Shown piece after piece: positions 24,130 through 34,424 of a stretch of DNA of 64,000 bases. Within the stretch, counting starts at the first letter, position 1. The number at the start of each line of letters is the position of its first letter. Source of the stretch: Platerodrilus igneus (taxonomy: Eukaryota; Arthropoda; Insecta; Coleoptera; Lycidae); contig JARFIW010001088.1 in NCBI GenBank assembly GCA_036346225.1, forward strand, positions 1,798,001 through 1,862,000, in the 5' to 3' direction. The position numbers and the translations under genes are program-made. The notes below the pieces were generated by a model. The model did not search any database. It worked only from the letters and a program-made list of their open reading frames with translations, and was not told the origin of the DNA.

Positions 24130-24981
24130 TTTATATTATAAAGCAACATTCTTTTTATTTTATTAGTGTGGTTTATGGCTTAAGTTACGAGTATTTCCTT
24201 ATCCTCTTACACTTTAAAAGTTCATAAATACAACACCGCAAGCGCGGTTTACTAGACACAACGGCAGTTGGTAACGCTAATCTTTGTACAGATTTTGGCG
24301 CGCCCATCTGTCAATGACGTCACCAATATACAAATTAAATACGCCATTGACGGAAAATATGCCAATTTTGGTACAATAGTTTGTAACAGCGAAATGATCA
24401 CATGAATATGTCCCTGAGTTAAAGTTGGCTTCTGTTGACGTCCATCAGGGCTACTGATGGCCCCTTTAAGGCAATTAACGGAGGGTACGCCTAACGTCCA
24501 TCCAAATGGCTTCGACTGGATCTCAGGGCTCCACTCCGGAGTGTTTAAAGATGGTGACTGCTCCGGTGCTGTTGGCGGAGCATGGCCTCCAATTTGTTCC
24601 CGGGGTCGTGCACTCGGTTGCCCTAGACGGCTTCAAATTGTCTCCTACCTATGTAGGGAATAAACAGGGAAAACCAGGTATAGGAGCGACAAACAGTTAA
24701 ACAAGGCAAGGAAATCTACATAGATACAAGATAGGGCACGATACGATACCTGAACAAAACCGCTCTTCACGAAGGGCAGAGGCAAAAAGCCACGTTAAAA
24801 GACCACCGGAAAAAAAACCCACTTTTCTGTCCTTTCACGCGTCGGCGCGAAATTATTCGTCCAACCCACTTTTAACGTGACGGAAATACGCGCACCGAGT
24901 CTTTTAAATTTAAAGGCGCCTAAACTTCCGCACATAAAAATTAAGCTAAGAAAATGTTTAGTGCCACTTTGGCACGTAACA
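24130..24981 (+). repeat. LTR copy of the copia-associated family, diverged solo
   Basis: Matches 29,333-30,192 along its length with many differences. Shared landmarks are the GCGCAAGCG-type block, GATTT(T)GGCGCG, TGACGTCA, a GGGCTCC...GGTG block, an ACAAG...GGAATC/AAATC block, and the same terminal phrase GGCACGTAACA. The left boundary is approximate. Open frames at 24,457-24,700 are in this non-coding repeat. Confidence 0.6.
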
Positions 24982-25019
24982 ATTCTTCCACATATGTGTT
25001 AAATATGACAACAGGTAAT

Positions 25020-25470
25020 ATGTTAAGTAAATGGTTATTGAAGGTAAGTAATAAAAAATTATTCTACTTGTGTTAACTGTTTACACATTATGTAGAAAGG
25101 CGCTGACGGTGATAATTCTGAAAATGGTAACGATGGAGAAAATTCGAAATCAAACAGTATATTTGAAGCTTCTTCTACAAAAAATGTTCAGGTACGTATT
25201 TATTTTTATTTTTGGTTTTAATTAGAGTACGTCTATCTTTTAGAATGTAGAATCAGACAATTCTGATACCGAATACGAGGCAGATAGCGACTCGAAAAGT
25301 GACAGTACTGAGGCTACTACCCCAACCTCCAGTAAAAAACGAAAAATATCGAGGTTGTGTGCTGTTTGGTTAAAAGTTCCAGAACTTAAGTATTGGGTCA
25401 CAAAATCAAGCAAACTTCTAAAAGAGGCAATGATTTGGCATTTTGTAAAGTTTGTAAATACGATTTAGTA
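25020..25470 (+). pseudogene. hAT-2 transposase N-terminal exons
   Basis: Three phase-0 exons can be read. 25,020-25,043 starts at ATG and ends with a GTAAGT donor. 25,096-25,191 is preceded by TGTAG, ends with a GTACGT donor and encodes an Asn/Asp/Ser-rich stretch. 25,244-about 25,470 is preceded by TTTTAG and encodes DTEYEADSDSKSDSTEATTP, a nuclear-localisation-like KKRK and a start of a BED-type finger. A frameshift breaks the finger: CKFCKYDLVAYKS appears in the next frame at about 25,450-25,485, followed by a stop. The gypsy-like LTR at 25,563 then interrupts the gene. Confidence 0.6.
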
Positions 25471-25562
25471 GCATATAAAAGTGTTTGAATGAAACATAGT
25501 ATAAGCGAAAAGTACAAATTTAATATGCAACAAGTTAGTAGCAACATGAAAATTAGTAATAT

Positions 25563-26277
25563 TGTTACGAACTACTATTAGGCAACCCATCAAACACACA
25601 GCTGCATAACCGAAGGTATATTCCACAGAAGTCTGGAACATTCCGGCAAACAGTAGAATATGAGTCATCTATTTAATTATAGGGTATATATAGGATCCGT
25701 GATGAATGTAGGAGTTAGTCTATATCAAAATGTCTTATATAAATCATTTTGTGTAAAGTTGGTTAGTTACGCTTTTGAAAGTCCTATAGTAAATATAAAT
25801 TTGTGTTATGTGAACGTGTTTATTGTACCGACAGCTTGTACATAAATAGACAAAAATGTAATAAATAAATTATAGTAGTGTTAGTGTTTTTCTTAATCTT
25901 CTTTGTTAATTAAACCATGATGATGATGACATGGATGAAATGTTGTTCATAATGATGATGACAGGATGGCACGCAAAATCGTGAAACGTTCCACATTTTT
26001 AATAAAAATGATTGTAAAAACTATGAATGGTTTAATTCCCAAAGAAGATTAAGAAAAATGCTAAAACCACAACAAACATCTATGGTTAAGGATTTTGTTT
26101 AAGAAGATATTAGTGCTTGTAAATAGCATTAGTGTGATAGTGCTTCATTGTTAATTGGACGGAAAAATATCTATAAATAAGGCATATACTGTTAATTAGA
26201 CGTGTGAACAGTTAGTAATAAAGACTTGTTATTACTTGTTTTAATTTTGTGAAACGTGTTAATAGTAGCCAGCTACA
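25563..26277 (+). repeat. Gypsy-like LTR (copy 1), split by a MITE
   Basis: Begins TGTTACGAACTACTATTAGG and ends GTAGCCAGCTACA (TG...CA). It aligns with the solo LTR at 30,547-31,088 once a 173-bp insertion is removed (715 against 542 bp). A TATAAATAAGG-like promoter box and an AATAAA polyadenylation signal lie in the 3' half. The leader TGGTGTCAGG immediately after the LTR could be a tRNA primer-binding site, and a gag-like ATG follows 100 bp later, so this is the 5' LTR of a truncated element. Confidence 0.75.
25886..26059. mobile_element. 174-bp MITE inside the LTR
   Basis: Inverted ends TTTTTCTTAATCTTCTTTG and CAAAGAAGATTAAGAAAAA enclose a core with GATGATGATGAC repeats. Its presence in this LTR and its absence from the related solo LTR at 30,547 show it is a separate insertion. 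Boundaries are good to a few bases. Confidence 0.75.
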
Positions 26278-26378
26278 CTGGTGTCAGGCTGTGTTGGGTG
26301 TATCAAAAGAAAAAAAAAACACAAATCTAAAGACATTCGAGTAGTTTGTATATACCAGTTACAAGAAGCCAAAGTAAA

Positions 26379-26492
26379 ATGGACGCAGAAACTTTAATGA
26401 ATTTCCTTAAGGATTATGAATCCGGTATGGAAGAAAAGTTTATTATCTATATTTTTCTATCAATCTATTCTACCATAAAATTGTGGTAGATT
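26379..26492 (+). pseudogene. Gag start of the gypsy-like element
   Basis: ATG at 26,379 opens a frame beginning MDAETLMNFLKDYESGMEEK, located where gag should start after the 5' LTR and leader. The frame becomes non-gag-like after about 22 codons and stops, so the internal region was deleted. A different repeat follows. Confidence 0.5.
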
Positions 26493-26526
26493 AATATTAC
26501 CTATCGAGAATTCTTATGTAACTGTG

Positions 26527-26830
26527 TCAAGCCCAGGGTAAGGTTTCGATGGAAATTGGCTTATAGTAAAAGAACACTCTTAAGACATTTAGCTAACTGG
26601 GTTTTTGGCCCACGGTCGCATGAGCTTGGGTTAGTGGGTATATTTAAGTTGAACGAAACAAAATAAAGGACGCCACCTAAATTTTTTATAAAGCAACTGA
26701 CTAAATGAATTTGCTTAAAGGAAAATTTGGAAACCTATATTATCACAAACCACTTTAAATACAAAGTTTGATTGTCACACATATCATACTTACATCTGAT
26801 CGTCTTCTTCAAGGATCTAACGATGAGTGG
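26527..26830 (-). repeat. Dispersed repeat, copy 2
   Basis: Inverted copy of 5,440-5,770, with the GCCCAGGG, TGGGTTT and GGACGCCACC landmarks in mirrored order. Confidence 0.6.
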
Positions 26831-28326
26831 GGTGACTCTGAAACATAATTTCTACCAACATAGACACCCTATATATATTATGGATCAGTATGAATCTGTA
26901 ATCTTTAAATTAAGTTCAATTGGTTTCTACTATATTGATGCTCTTTCGGATAAGTTTACCTTGTTAACACCGAACAAAATTTGGAGAATTTAATATTACT
27001 AAAAAATGAACTGAAGTCCAAAAAAAATAATTCTGTATTCTCTTTTAAGAAAAGTAAATAACATCATAATAAATAAGAGTACTTAATAAAATTCAATTCT
27101 TATGAAAGTAATTTTTAAATCAGATATTTAATTATGGACATTATTTTTTTTATTAGGTAGTCACTGTAGCGCTACTCGACCTCACAATGTTTAAATATTT
27201 CTTATTTAACTTTTGGCAATTATCAAAATTGACAGATTACTTTAAGTTCCAATTTTCATCATTTAGGACTCAGGTCTTATAAATTAACATATTAAAATTT
27301 TAATTTGTCATAAACAAGATAACTGTGACGAAGTATGTCTACACCTGTACAATCGACGAGATATGATATCTTAAGTTGAACACACTATTAATTAGAAAAG
27401 GTTATACTACTCATTGTACTTTATACTTTACAAAATGATCTATTGGAAATTAATTAACAAAATTATTTATACAAGTTATAATAAATTGCATACGGCAACC
27501 TGAAGTAAAACAAGCTTCAAAAGGAAATCATTACATGCAAAATTTACGTAATGGACTTTGTAACGTTAACATTATTTTAGAAACTAATACTTTCTTACCG
27601 ATAGCGGCAATGACCTGTAACCTTCAAATGACATGTGCATCAGTAGAACACGCCGGCTGCATAGCGACGTCGGCCACGTGTGGATCAAAGTTGCTTACTC
27701 ATTTACCTTCTAAACGAGTTCCATAAATTTAATTAAATCAAACCAAATAAAATATTTTCGTTGATCCAAAACTGCATCGATATTACGAGAAATTACATCA
27801 AAATTATTACAAAACTATCCACATTTCCAGAGTTATCAAAGTTTTGGAAGTTTTCAAAGTTTTAACATTTCAGAGTTTCAAAGTTTCAAAGTTTTCAAAG
27901 TTGCACGTTCGCCAAGGGATTTGTACACTACATTTCTACTTTAGTTGTCTTGGACAACTTTTAACATTCTGTCCGTCTTTTACGACGTCTTCGCCAGGAA
28001 AACTTGATTTTTCCTGCACATGTTGAGTGTTCTCAACACCAAGCGACCTTCCAGTTCAACTAAGAAACGAAAAGTGACAAACGATCGCCAATCGTCGGAA
28101 CAATTTGAAATCTTAGATACTTTAAGAAGTAGGAACACGTTAACAAGTTTGTATATATAAATGTTATAAATGTTATGTGTTATAAATGTTAAGGAATATG
28201 TAGTATATAGTAGATTTTAATTGTAATCAGAATTAAAGTGTGCTTTTGGAGTTTATTGGTTATTAAATATGCAATAATGACTGAATGAATTATATAAATG
28301 TTGTTAAATAATGACTAAAATAACAA
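26831..28326. other. Non-coding stretch within hAT-2
   Basis: No gene supported. A run of TTTCAAAGTTTTCAAAGTT-type repeats lies at about 27,835-27,905. A short basic frame near 28,040-28,130 (STKKRKVTNDRQSSEQF) could be a leftover hAT-2 exon with a nuclear localisation signal, but I cannot confirm it. Confidence 0.4.
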
Positions 28327-28894
28327 ATGCACCGCGCTAAAGTCAATGAACAAATTTATAGAAAATTTATATGTTACAAGTTAAGTGAAAATGCTGCGAA
28401 AATGAAAAGGTTAAGTGAAAATGTTGAGAAAATGAAAGAGAGGTCAGTTAAACTAAAAGTGACACTTAGTAAAAACATAGTGAGGTCAGTTGAACTGGAT
28501 TCAACCCTTAACGAGTTTAAATATAGTAGCTCTGGATTCAGAATTGCGGCAGCATGCTCTTTTAGGTTTTAATAAATTGGAACTAGATGTACACGATGTC
28601 AATGAGTATTGGGCAGATGTCTTCAATTTAAAAAATATGCTGCTAATAAAGAAATATTTCCTAACTTAAAAGAAGTTATTTCTATGCTACTCATACTACC
28701 CTTTTCAAATGCGTCAGTTGAGAGAATATTGTGATCTGCATAATGTAAAATCAGACAAGAGGAACCTCTTAAATACCTCTACCTTAAAAGCTATTTTAGC
28801 TACCAAACAGGGCATTAAAGATGTGGCTGGCTGCGTTTTATTCACACCGAACAAAGAAATGCTAAATACAAAAATTTGGGATCAAAATAAATAA
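28327..28894 (+). pseudogene. hAT-2 transposase C-terminal region
   Basis: Several frames together show a coiled-coil-like KLSENAAKMKRLSENVEKM stretch, the NEYWADVFNLKN motif (about 28,594-28,630), an LLILPFSNASV-type hAT dimerisation motif (28,688-28,720, in a different frame) and HNVKSDKRNLLNTSTLKAIL. This is the conserved hAT C-terminal dimerisation domain. Frameshifts between the segments make it a pseudogene. Confidence 0.65.
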
Positions 28895-29332
28895 GTGCCA
28901 CAGCCTATGTATATGTAGCGTTACATATTTTTGTTCTTATAGAGTTAACTTAGAGAAAATGCATAAATATTAGAAACTTTTAGAAAAATGTATTCTTTTT
29001 ATAAAACTTTGTTTTTGTTTACTATTAAAAATTGTTTTTTTACTACAATTATACAATAAAACAAGAGTTCATTTTTTATTTTCACGACAGAAATTTATAA
29101 TTATGGGGGATAAAATCTGATAATTTAGAACCACTTTGTGGATAATTTTCAATTTCAACATTGGCAACTCTGAGTTCTGGTCTTGTGAAACTTGAAGGTG
29201 TAGTCTTGCAAAAACGAAAACTAATTGCAGAAGGTTTTTACTTTCTTTTTATCAAATAGAACAAATATAAATTTCATCTTGTTGTTTAATTACACAGTTG
29301 CAGTTCTTATGTTATTAATTGAACTACGCTTG

Positions 29333-30192
29333 TGTTATACATCCCGAATTTTAATAGGCTATGGGCCCAGTGTATAACACTTTTATTGGTGAAAGTTTAT
29401 ATGGTCGGTAAAACAGTTAACAAAGTATTACACTTTAGATGGTGAAACATTTATATGGTGATAGATAGTTCCTAAAAGCCGGTAATACAGTTACCAAAGT
29501 TCATAAGATACCTCGCGCAAGCGCAATGAATAAGGCGAGTGACGCCTCTAGCGGAGGAAAGCGCAAACCTTTTACAGATTTGGGCGCGGCCATCCACCAT
29601 GACGTCATCGATACAAAAGGTATATTACGCAATAATCAGAAATATAAAAATTAAACAGTGAAAGATAAAATCGAATAATTTTAACAAACAAATTACTCAC
29701 ATAAGATATCCGGCTTTTCCCAGGTACGCCTATCATCCTTCCGGGTCAATAATGAAGGTATTGCTCCGGGCTCCGGTGGTGTTGGCTGAGCATGGACATC
29801 CGGTCGTGGGCTGCTCCAGGGGTTGTATCAGTCCTAAATGTAGTGGAACGACAGGAATAGGTTAATTAGGGAAAGACAAACAAAGATAAGCAAGACAAGG
29901 GAATCCACATAATAAGATAAGATATGATACCCGGCACGACTATTTCACTTCAAGATTAAAGGAAAACAGCCACGATTTAGCGCGTCACGAAAACACTTCT
30001 CCCCACTCTTTGTCTAGTATTGCTCTACCCCTCTAGGGATAAGCACACTGCGCAAATGCACTACTCTAACGTACGGAAGTACCGCCTAGTCCATTTAAAA
30101 TTCCCGCGCACTGCGTATTTAAATTTATGCCGCGAAACTTCCATACATAAAAACTTAACCTAAAACATGTTTAAGTGCAATGGCACGTAACA
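29333..30192 (+). repeat. Copia-type LTR, 860 bp
   Basis: Starts TGTTATACATCCCG and ends GGCACGTAACA, so it has TG...CA ends with a TGTTA/TAACA inverted pair. A copia-like gag start follows within 60 bp, making this the 5' LTR of a truncated element. A diverged copy lies at about 24,130-24,981 and a near-identical inverted copy at 62,028-62,884. Confidence 0.65.
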
Positions 30193-30245
30193 AGTGTTGG
30201 TTCTTTAAATAAGGCATAATACGGGAAACAACGGAACAGTAAGAT

Positions 30246-30443
30246 GTGGTATATTTATTGTGTGTAGCATTCGTAAAATTGAAACTAATAGCGAATTCAC
30301 CTACTGTAAACACAATTAAACCTTTTAATGGGGAAGGTTATCGTAATTGGAAATTTAGAGTTAAATTAATTTTAAAACAGAAATGTATTGTTGAAATTCT
30401 GGAAGACGAGTTACGTTTCGGGTTTTGGGAGCGGTGTTTTTAA
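30246..30443 (+). pseudogene. Copia gag fragment
   Basis: The frame includes NTIKPFNGEGYRNWKFRVKL, close to the conserved start of Ty1/copia Gag (F.G.NY..W). It ends in a stop soon after. No ATG is well placed, since the first codon of the frame is GTG. A copy occurs inverted at 61,777-61,974. Non-functional fragment. Confidence 0.6.
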
Positions 30444-30546
30444 AAACTTCTTTCAAAACTTCGTAACAATTTATTTATTTTTCAAACAGATATTAAATAT
30501 GGAATTTTAACAAACTGGTTTAAAATTACTCTAAGTCGAAAAATAA

Positions 30547-31088
30547 TGTTGCGAGCTACTATTAGGCAATCCGTCAAACATACAATCGCCGCAAGCACTG
30601 TATATGCTCCATGGTCCGAGAAGCTTCTGGCAATTACTGGAGGATGAGTCATCCTTTTTAATTCACGGTGTAAATAAGACCGATGATGAAGTACAGAGTT
30701 AGTCTATATCAGAATGTCGAATATAAATTATATCGTGTAAAGTTATATAGTTGAGCTTTAGGAAGACTAACAGTAAACATAAATGTTGTATTATGTGAAC
30801 GTGTCAAATGTACATGCAGCTTGTAGAATACATAAATAGACAAAAGTGTAATAAATAAATTATAGTAGTGTTTAGTGTTGCTAAGAAGACTTATAGTTAA
30901 GGAACTAGTTTAAGAAGTTATTAGTGCTTGTAAAGTCAATAGTGTGATAGTGCTTCATTGTTAATTGGACTGTAAACATCTATAAATAAGGCATATACTG
31001 TTAATTATACTTGTGAACAGTGAGTAATAAAGACTCTTGTTATTACTTGTTTTAAATTAGTGAAACGCGCTAGTAGTAGCCCGCTACA
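30547..31088 (+). repeat. Solo gypsy-like LTR (copy 2), 542 bp
   Basis: TGTTGCGAGCTACTATTAGG to GTAGCCCGCTACA, flanked by the 4-bp duplication ATAA (30,543-30,546 and 31,089-31,092). No internal region follows, so it is a solo LTR formed by LTR-LTR recombination. It lies just behind the copia gag fragment. Confidence 0.8.
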
Positions 31089-31329
31089 ATAATTAATAAT
31101 TGTCATATTATTAGTGAGTAGCCTAAGCAAACTGCTATGTTAAAGCTGAAATATTTATGACTGACTTACTGTCGTGATCTGGGGCTCCCGGACTATTTAT
31201 GTTGTCCCTGTCCCTCACAATTCTGTGGGAACTTGCAGAGCTCATAATTTTTTTTATTGGTTCTAACGTTTCAGTAGTCTGCTACCTGAAATTTAAGCAG
31301 ACCTGGCTTCCCCACAGAAAGTAACCGTC

Positions 31330-31335
31330 AGTAAG

Positions 31336-31376
<41 letters not shown>

Positions 31377-31403
31377 TGTGTGCGCGCGCTTGAAGGCATG
31401 TGT

Positions 31404-31450
<47 letters not shown>

Positions 31451-32160
31451 TGTTGATGTCCGTGTTACGTTCCCCCTCTAGGACCAGGACCATCGGCAGC
31501 CGGATATCCCAGTCGTCAAAGAAGAACATTTAACGGACATTGCCTTGTCAGTCCGGACCATCGGCATTACATGTGATTTACCAATGCTCCACCCGAAGGT
31601 ACTACATTGGCCAGGAAGCGAGTTTTTTTTACCTGGAAAATTTTGAATTTTTCCGAATCCTTGCTGTTCCAAGCAAGGTAGGGATCTTTAACGTGCGTGA
31701 CAACACTCACACACGGGACCTCCATTTTACCTCTCATCCGAACGAGGGTGTATTTTTGAGAAAAATGCTCGCCTAACATTTTTCAAGCGGACCGTGTCGG
31801 GATTCGAACCCGGGACCTTGGGCGTAGTAGTCACACACATACCACTACGCCACGGAGCCGCCTCGGACCATCGGCAGCCGGAAATCTAGATGTTAAAAAG
31901 CAATGTAAGTGTGTGAATAGGTTGTGTTTGTAAAGTGTGTGTGTGTATGTGTGCGGGCTTGAGGGCGTGTGTTGTGTGTGTGTGTGTGTGTATGTGTGTT
32001 CGTGTGCGTGTGTGTGTGTGGGTTGTGTATATGTGTGTTGTGTTTGTGATGATGTCCGTGTTACGATTCCCTTCTAGAACCAGGACCATCACCAGCCGGA
32101 TACCCTATCGTCAAAAAAGAACACTCGACGGATTTGCCTTATCAATCAGGACCTAAGTAA
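31330..32160. repeat. Two GT-rich repeat units flanking the SINE
   Basis: Unit 1 (about 31,330-31,560) and unit 2 (about 31,890-32,160) share the order: long GT tract, TTGA(A/G)GGC(A/G)TGTGTT, second GT tract, GATGTCCGTGTTACG, CTAGGACCAGGACCATC, GCCGGATA, GTCAAAGAAGAACA. The SINE lies between them. The frames across the GT/CA tracts are repeat artefacts. Confidence 0.8.
31567..31863 (-). mobile_element. tRNA-derived SINE, copy B
   Basis: Same element as at 8,967-9,262, minus strand, with intact B box GGTTCGAATCC. Flanked by the duplication CGGACCATCGGCA (31,554-31,566 and 31,864-31,876). Confidence 0.85.
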
Positions 32161-32646
32161 TGGCGGTTTCTTAACCGTCTGTGACCTGCCACCTGCAGTA
32201 TCACTATCGTCTGGGATACAATGTATTGCATCCGTTCTTATGAACTGTTAATAACCTTTATTTAATTATCCGTGGATTACATTGTTGCACTTGACTTAAT
32301 AACTTCTTTAACAATTTATAATAATTCCTAATAACTTCTATTTTGTTATACATACATAAATTGGGGGATACATAACTGACGTAGCTCCTTTTGACATAAT
32401 GAAATTCTTGGAATTTAAGAAAAATGATGCCATTGCGAGATATGTAATCGTTGCTAATTTAGGAATGTTATCAATATTAAAAGTAACCTATGAAAAGAAA
32501 TGTATATCTAACCAAATTACCTACAACGCAAGTTGAGAACTATCAGATTCTCTGGAAGTGGTTCGTTAAGTGAATAATTCCGCCAACAAATAAACACGGT
32601 ACAAACAAAGCTTTTCTAAGGCATCGTCGCCCTTGTTTATATTTCC
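32161..32646. other. Non-coding flank left of the Maverick
   Basis: No gene. It has an inverted match at about 59,680-60,130. Confidence 0.6.
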
Positions 32647-32652
32647 ATCACC
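32647..32652. repeat. Maverick target duplication, left
   Basis: ATCACC immediately outside the left terminal repeat; identical to 51,274-51,279. Confidence 0.95.
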
Positions 32653-33440
32653 AGTAGGGTAGCTAAGCCGGTTTGGCAACAGAGATCCACAGCAAGATAT
32701 GTATACGCCGGTTCGAGAACAATATGAACAGCTAAGCCGCTTTGGGAAACAAAACGTGCAGCAAGATATGTATACGCCGCTTTGAGAACAAAATTGTCTT
32801 TGTGTGTAAATTTGTTGCGTCGTGGGGTCGTTAGGTCTTTGGGGTGTGCGTTCGGCGGGGTCGTTAGATTTTTGTTGTGGGGTGGTGCGCGTGCGCTGGG
32901 GTGGAGATATTTTCTTAGGAAATTTTTTAGCAGCGTTCCCGACGTTAAATATTAAATATTAAATTTTAAAAAAATGTTGTGTGTGTAGAAAATGGAGTTC
33001 ACGTGTTGGTTCGTATTTTTCTGGGGTAGGTTAAGCTAAAAATTAAAACGCCGCTGTGAAGAATTTTTAATATTAGGCAAACGCGTGCAAGTGATAAAGA
33101 GTGTTTTAGCTCTCCTCATAAGCTGCGTTTTGTACGAAGTAGCAAATAAAATTGAGAAAATATACGAAATGTTATATGATGGAGGTCAAATTTTAAACGT
33201 TTGCAGGTAAAATCTTGTAAAAAAGAAGTCGTTCACATCTCGCAATTTCAATGTCGCGATAAAATACTAAGAATTTGCATGCAGTCGAATATAACAACGT
33301 GTTTGGAATTATAAATCTATGGTAATATATGTAAATCACGTCGACATTCGACTTTTAATATAATGTATTTAATTAACATAAGGTGTGTGTGTTTTGCAAA
33401 AACATGTCAAGACAGGTATGCCGTATATTTCCTTATTGGT
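32653..33440 (+). repeat. Maverick left terminal inverted repeat
   Basis: About 788 bp matching the complement of 50,341-51,273. The match is very close over the first 650 bp and weakens near the inner end (around CAAGACAGGTATGCCGTATA). It holds a strongly G/T-biased tract (about 32,815-32,910). Confidence 0.9.
32661..32791 (+). repeat. Subterminal tandem repeat in the Maverick end
   Basis: Two units of about 65-69 bp, each starting AGCTAAGCCG(G/C)TTTGG and each containing CAGCAAGATATGTATACGCC and GAGAACAA. The same pair occurs inverted at the right end. The position suggests integrase or terminal-protein recognition sites; that role is inference. Confidence 0.8.
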
Positions 33441-33648
33441 ATGCAAATTATACCATCTTGCATCACGATTTATTTGACTTTTAAATAAAAATTAATTTAA
33501 TCTTATATCAAGGATGTCTTGCTTACATTTTAGCAATTTGAATATATTTAAATATTTAAATGTAATTATACATTTAATTTATGTGGCAATAAAAATTCTT
33601 TTACTTTTAGCGGTTTGGTGATTGAATGTAGATGACGCATTAGACATT

Positions 33649-33820
33649 GTATATATATATAACTCGTTTAATTTCACCATTATTTGAACCTGCGTTTTTG
33701 AAGTGCTCAGTATACGTGCAGCGTTAGTATAAAAAGTAAGTTACATTTTTCTTTATTTGTAAAAGAATATTTTACTTTATAATATTTGCAAGTTTGTAAC
33801 AGCATTGCTGTTGTTTGTAG
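33649..33820 (+). promoter_or_regulatory. Promoter and 5'-UTR intron of the first Maverick gene
   Basis: A TATATATATATAA box lies at about 33,649-33,663. A consensus donor (GTAAGT from 33,736) and a pyrimidine-rich TTTGTAG acceptor ending at 33,820 fit a leader intron that would place the ATG directly after the splice. Predicted from sequence only. Confidence 0.45.
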
Positions 33821-34087
33821 ATGGATCAAGTAATACAAAACAATAATAAACAGTCCGTTGTAGGCCCTAGAAAAGAGGCAAAGAGGTTAGCCGAATTGCC
33901 ACTAAACGTTCCACAAAGAATCTACAGAGCAAGAATAGTACATTCCAAATATGGTGATTGTGTACTGATTGAGTTAGCGGACAATATTTCATTTCTACCA
34001 CAACGCAACACGGAATTGTGGAGAAAAACATTGAGGAATTGGGTTCTGGAAAATACGCAAAACCGTATTAGAACTAATAGATATTAA
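33821..34087 (+). CDS. Small Maverick protein, possibly OB-fold ssDNA-binding
   Basis: Intact 88-codon gene starting at ATG 33,821. After a basic N-terminal segment comes a beta-rich core (YRARIVHSKYGDCVLIEL, then NISFLPQR), a pattern seen in small OB-fold-like proteins that many Mavericks encode near the polymerase. A replication accessory role (single-strand binding) would suit its place upstream of PolB. The assignment is by general pattern, not by a decisive motif. It is one of the few core-side genes without a break. Confidence 0.55.
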   Translation: MDQVIQNNNKQSVVGPRKEAKRLAELPLNVPQRIYRARIVHSKYGDCVLIELADNISFLPQRNTELWRKTLRNWVLENTQNRIRTNRY

Positions 34088-34178
34088 AAGACCCAATCAT
34101 CTTGTTTCCTACAGAATAGAACACATTTAGAAAAAAAAAATAATTGGTATGTTTTATAATTATTGCTTGTTTTGAATA

Positions 34179-34424
34179 ATGACTGAACATATTAATACTT
34201 TAAGTAGCGAAATTGTTTTTAAAGTTAATAACGCATGCAATATTTTATTTAAAAGGTATACAATTAAAGAAGCTGAAATTTTGTTAAAATATATCAAACG
34301 ATACTTAAGGTTATTTGTAAAGGCGGTTAGACATGGCGACTTAAATTTAGGTCAGTTAAGGCAAATTCAAACCAATATGGGATTGTTAAAAGCATCCAAT
34401 CATCAATTAAAAATTTTCATGTAG
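34179..34424 (+). CDS. Hypothetical Maverick protein, or detached PolB N-terminus
   Basis: ATG at 34,179, 81 codons, mainly alpha-helical and basic (ILLKYIKRYLRLFVKAVRHG). No family recognised. It ends at a stop exactly where an adjacent frame opens into the N-terminal region of PolB. It could therefore be either a separate helical protein or the first part of the polymerase gene cut off by a frameshift. Confidence 0.4.
   Translation: MTEHINTLSSEIVFKVNNACNILFKRYTIKEAEILLKYIKRYLRLFVKAVRHGDLNLGQLRQIQTNMGLLKASNHQLKIFM

Larger units (their letters stand above)
21074..29172 (+). mobile_element. Old hAT transposon (hAT-2) with nested insertions
   Basis: Ends are CTGTGTTACCAA at 21,074 and TTGGCAACTCTG at 29,172, related hAT-type inverted repeats. 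Both ends carry several GATAATT subterminal motifs. Flanking 8-bp duplication AGTACTGG (21,066-21,073) against AGTTCTGG (29,173-29,180), 7 of 8 matching, as expected for hAT. The element's own gene survives as N-terminal exons at 25,020-25,470 and a C-terminal piece at 28,327-28,894. A second hAT (21,200-23,919), an LTR at about 24.1-25.0 kb, a gypsy-like LTR at 25,563 and a dispersed repeat at 26,527 account for much of the 8.1 kb. These insertions give a relative age series. Confidence 0.6.
29244..32652. repeat. Inverted duplication, left outer arm
   Basis: This stretch is repeated in inverted orientation at 59,668-62,974 with very few differences, mostly in homopolymers and GT/CA tract lengths. 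It contains a copia LTR and gag piece, a solo gypsy-like LTR, GT-rich units and a SINE. The Maverick interrupts the arm at 32,653, and the arm resumes at 51,274. Confidence 0.9.

Noticed and set aside
31293..31533. Thr/His and Cys/Val repeat proteins in the GT/CA tracts
   Set aside because: Microsatellite artefacts, also mirrored in the right arm.
32661..32791. CRISPR-like array
   Set aside because: Only two units, no regular spacers, eukaryotic context; they are subterminal repeats.
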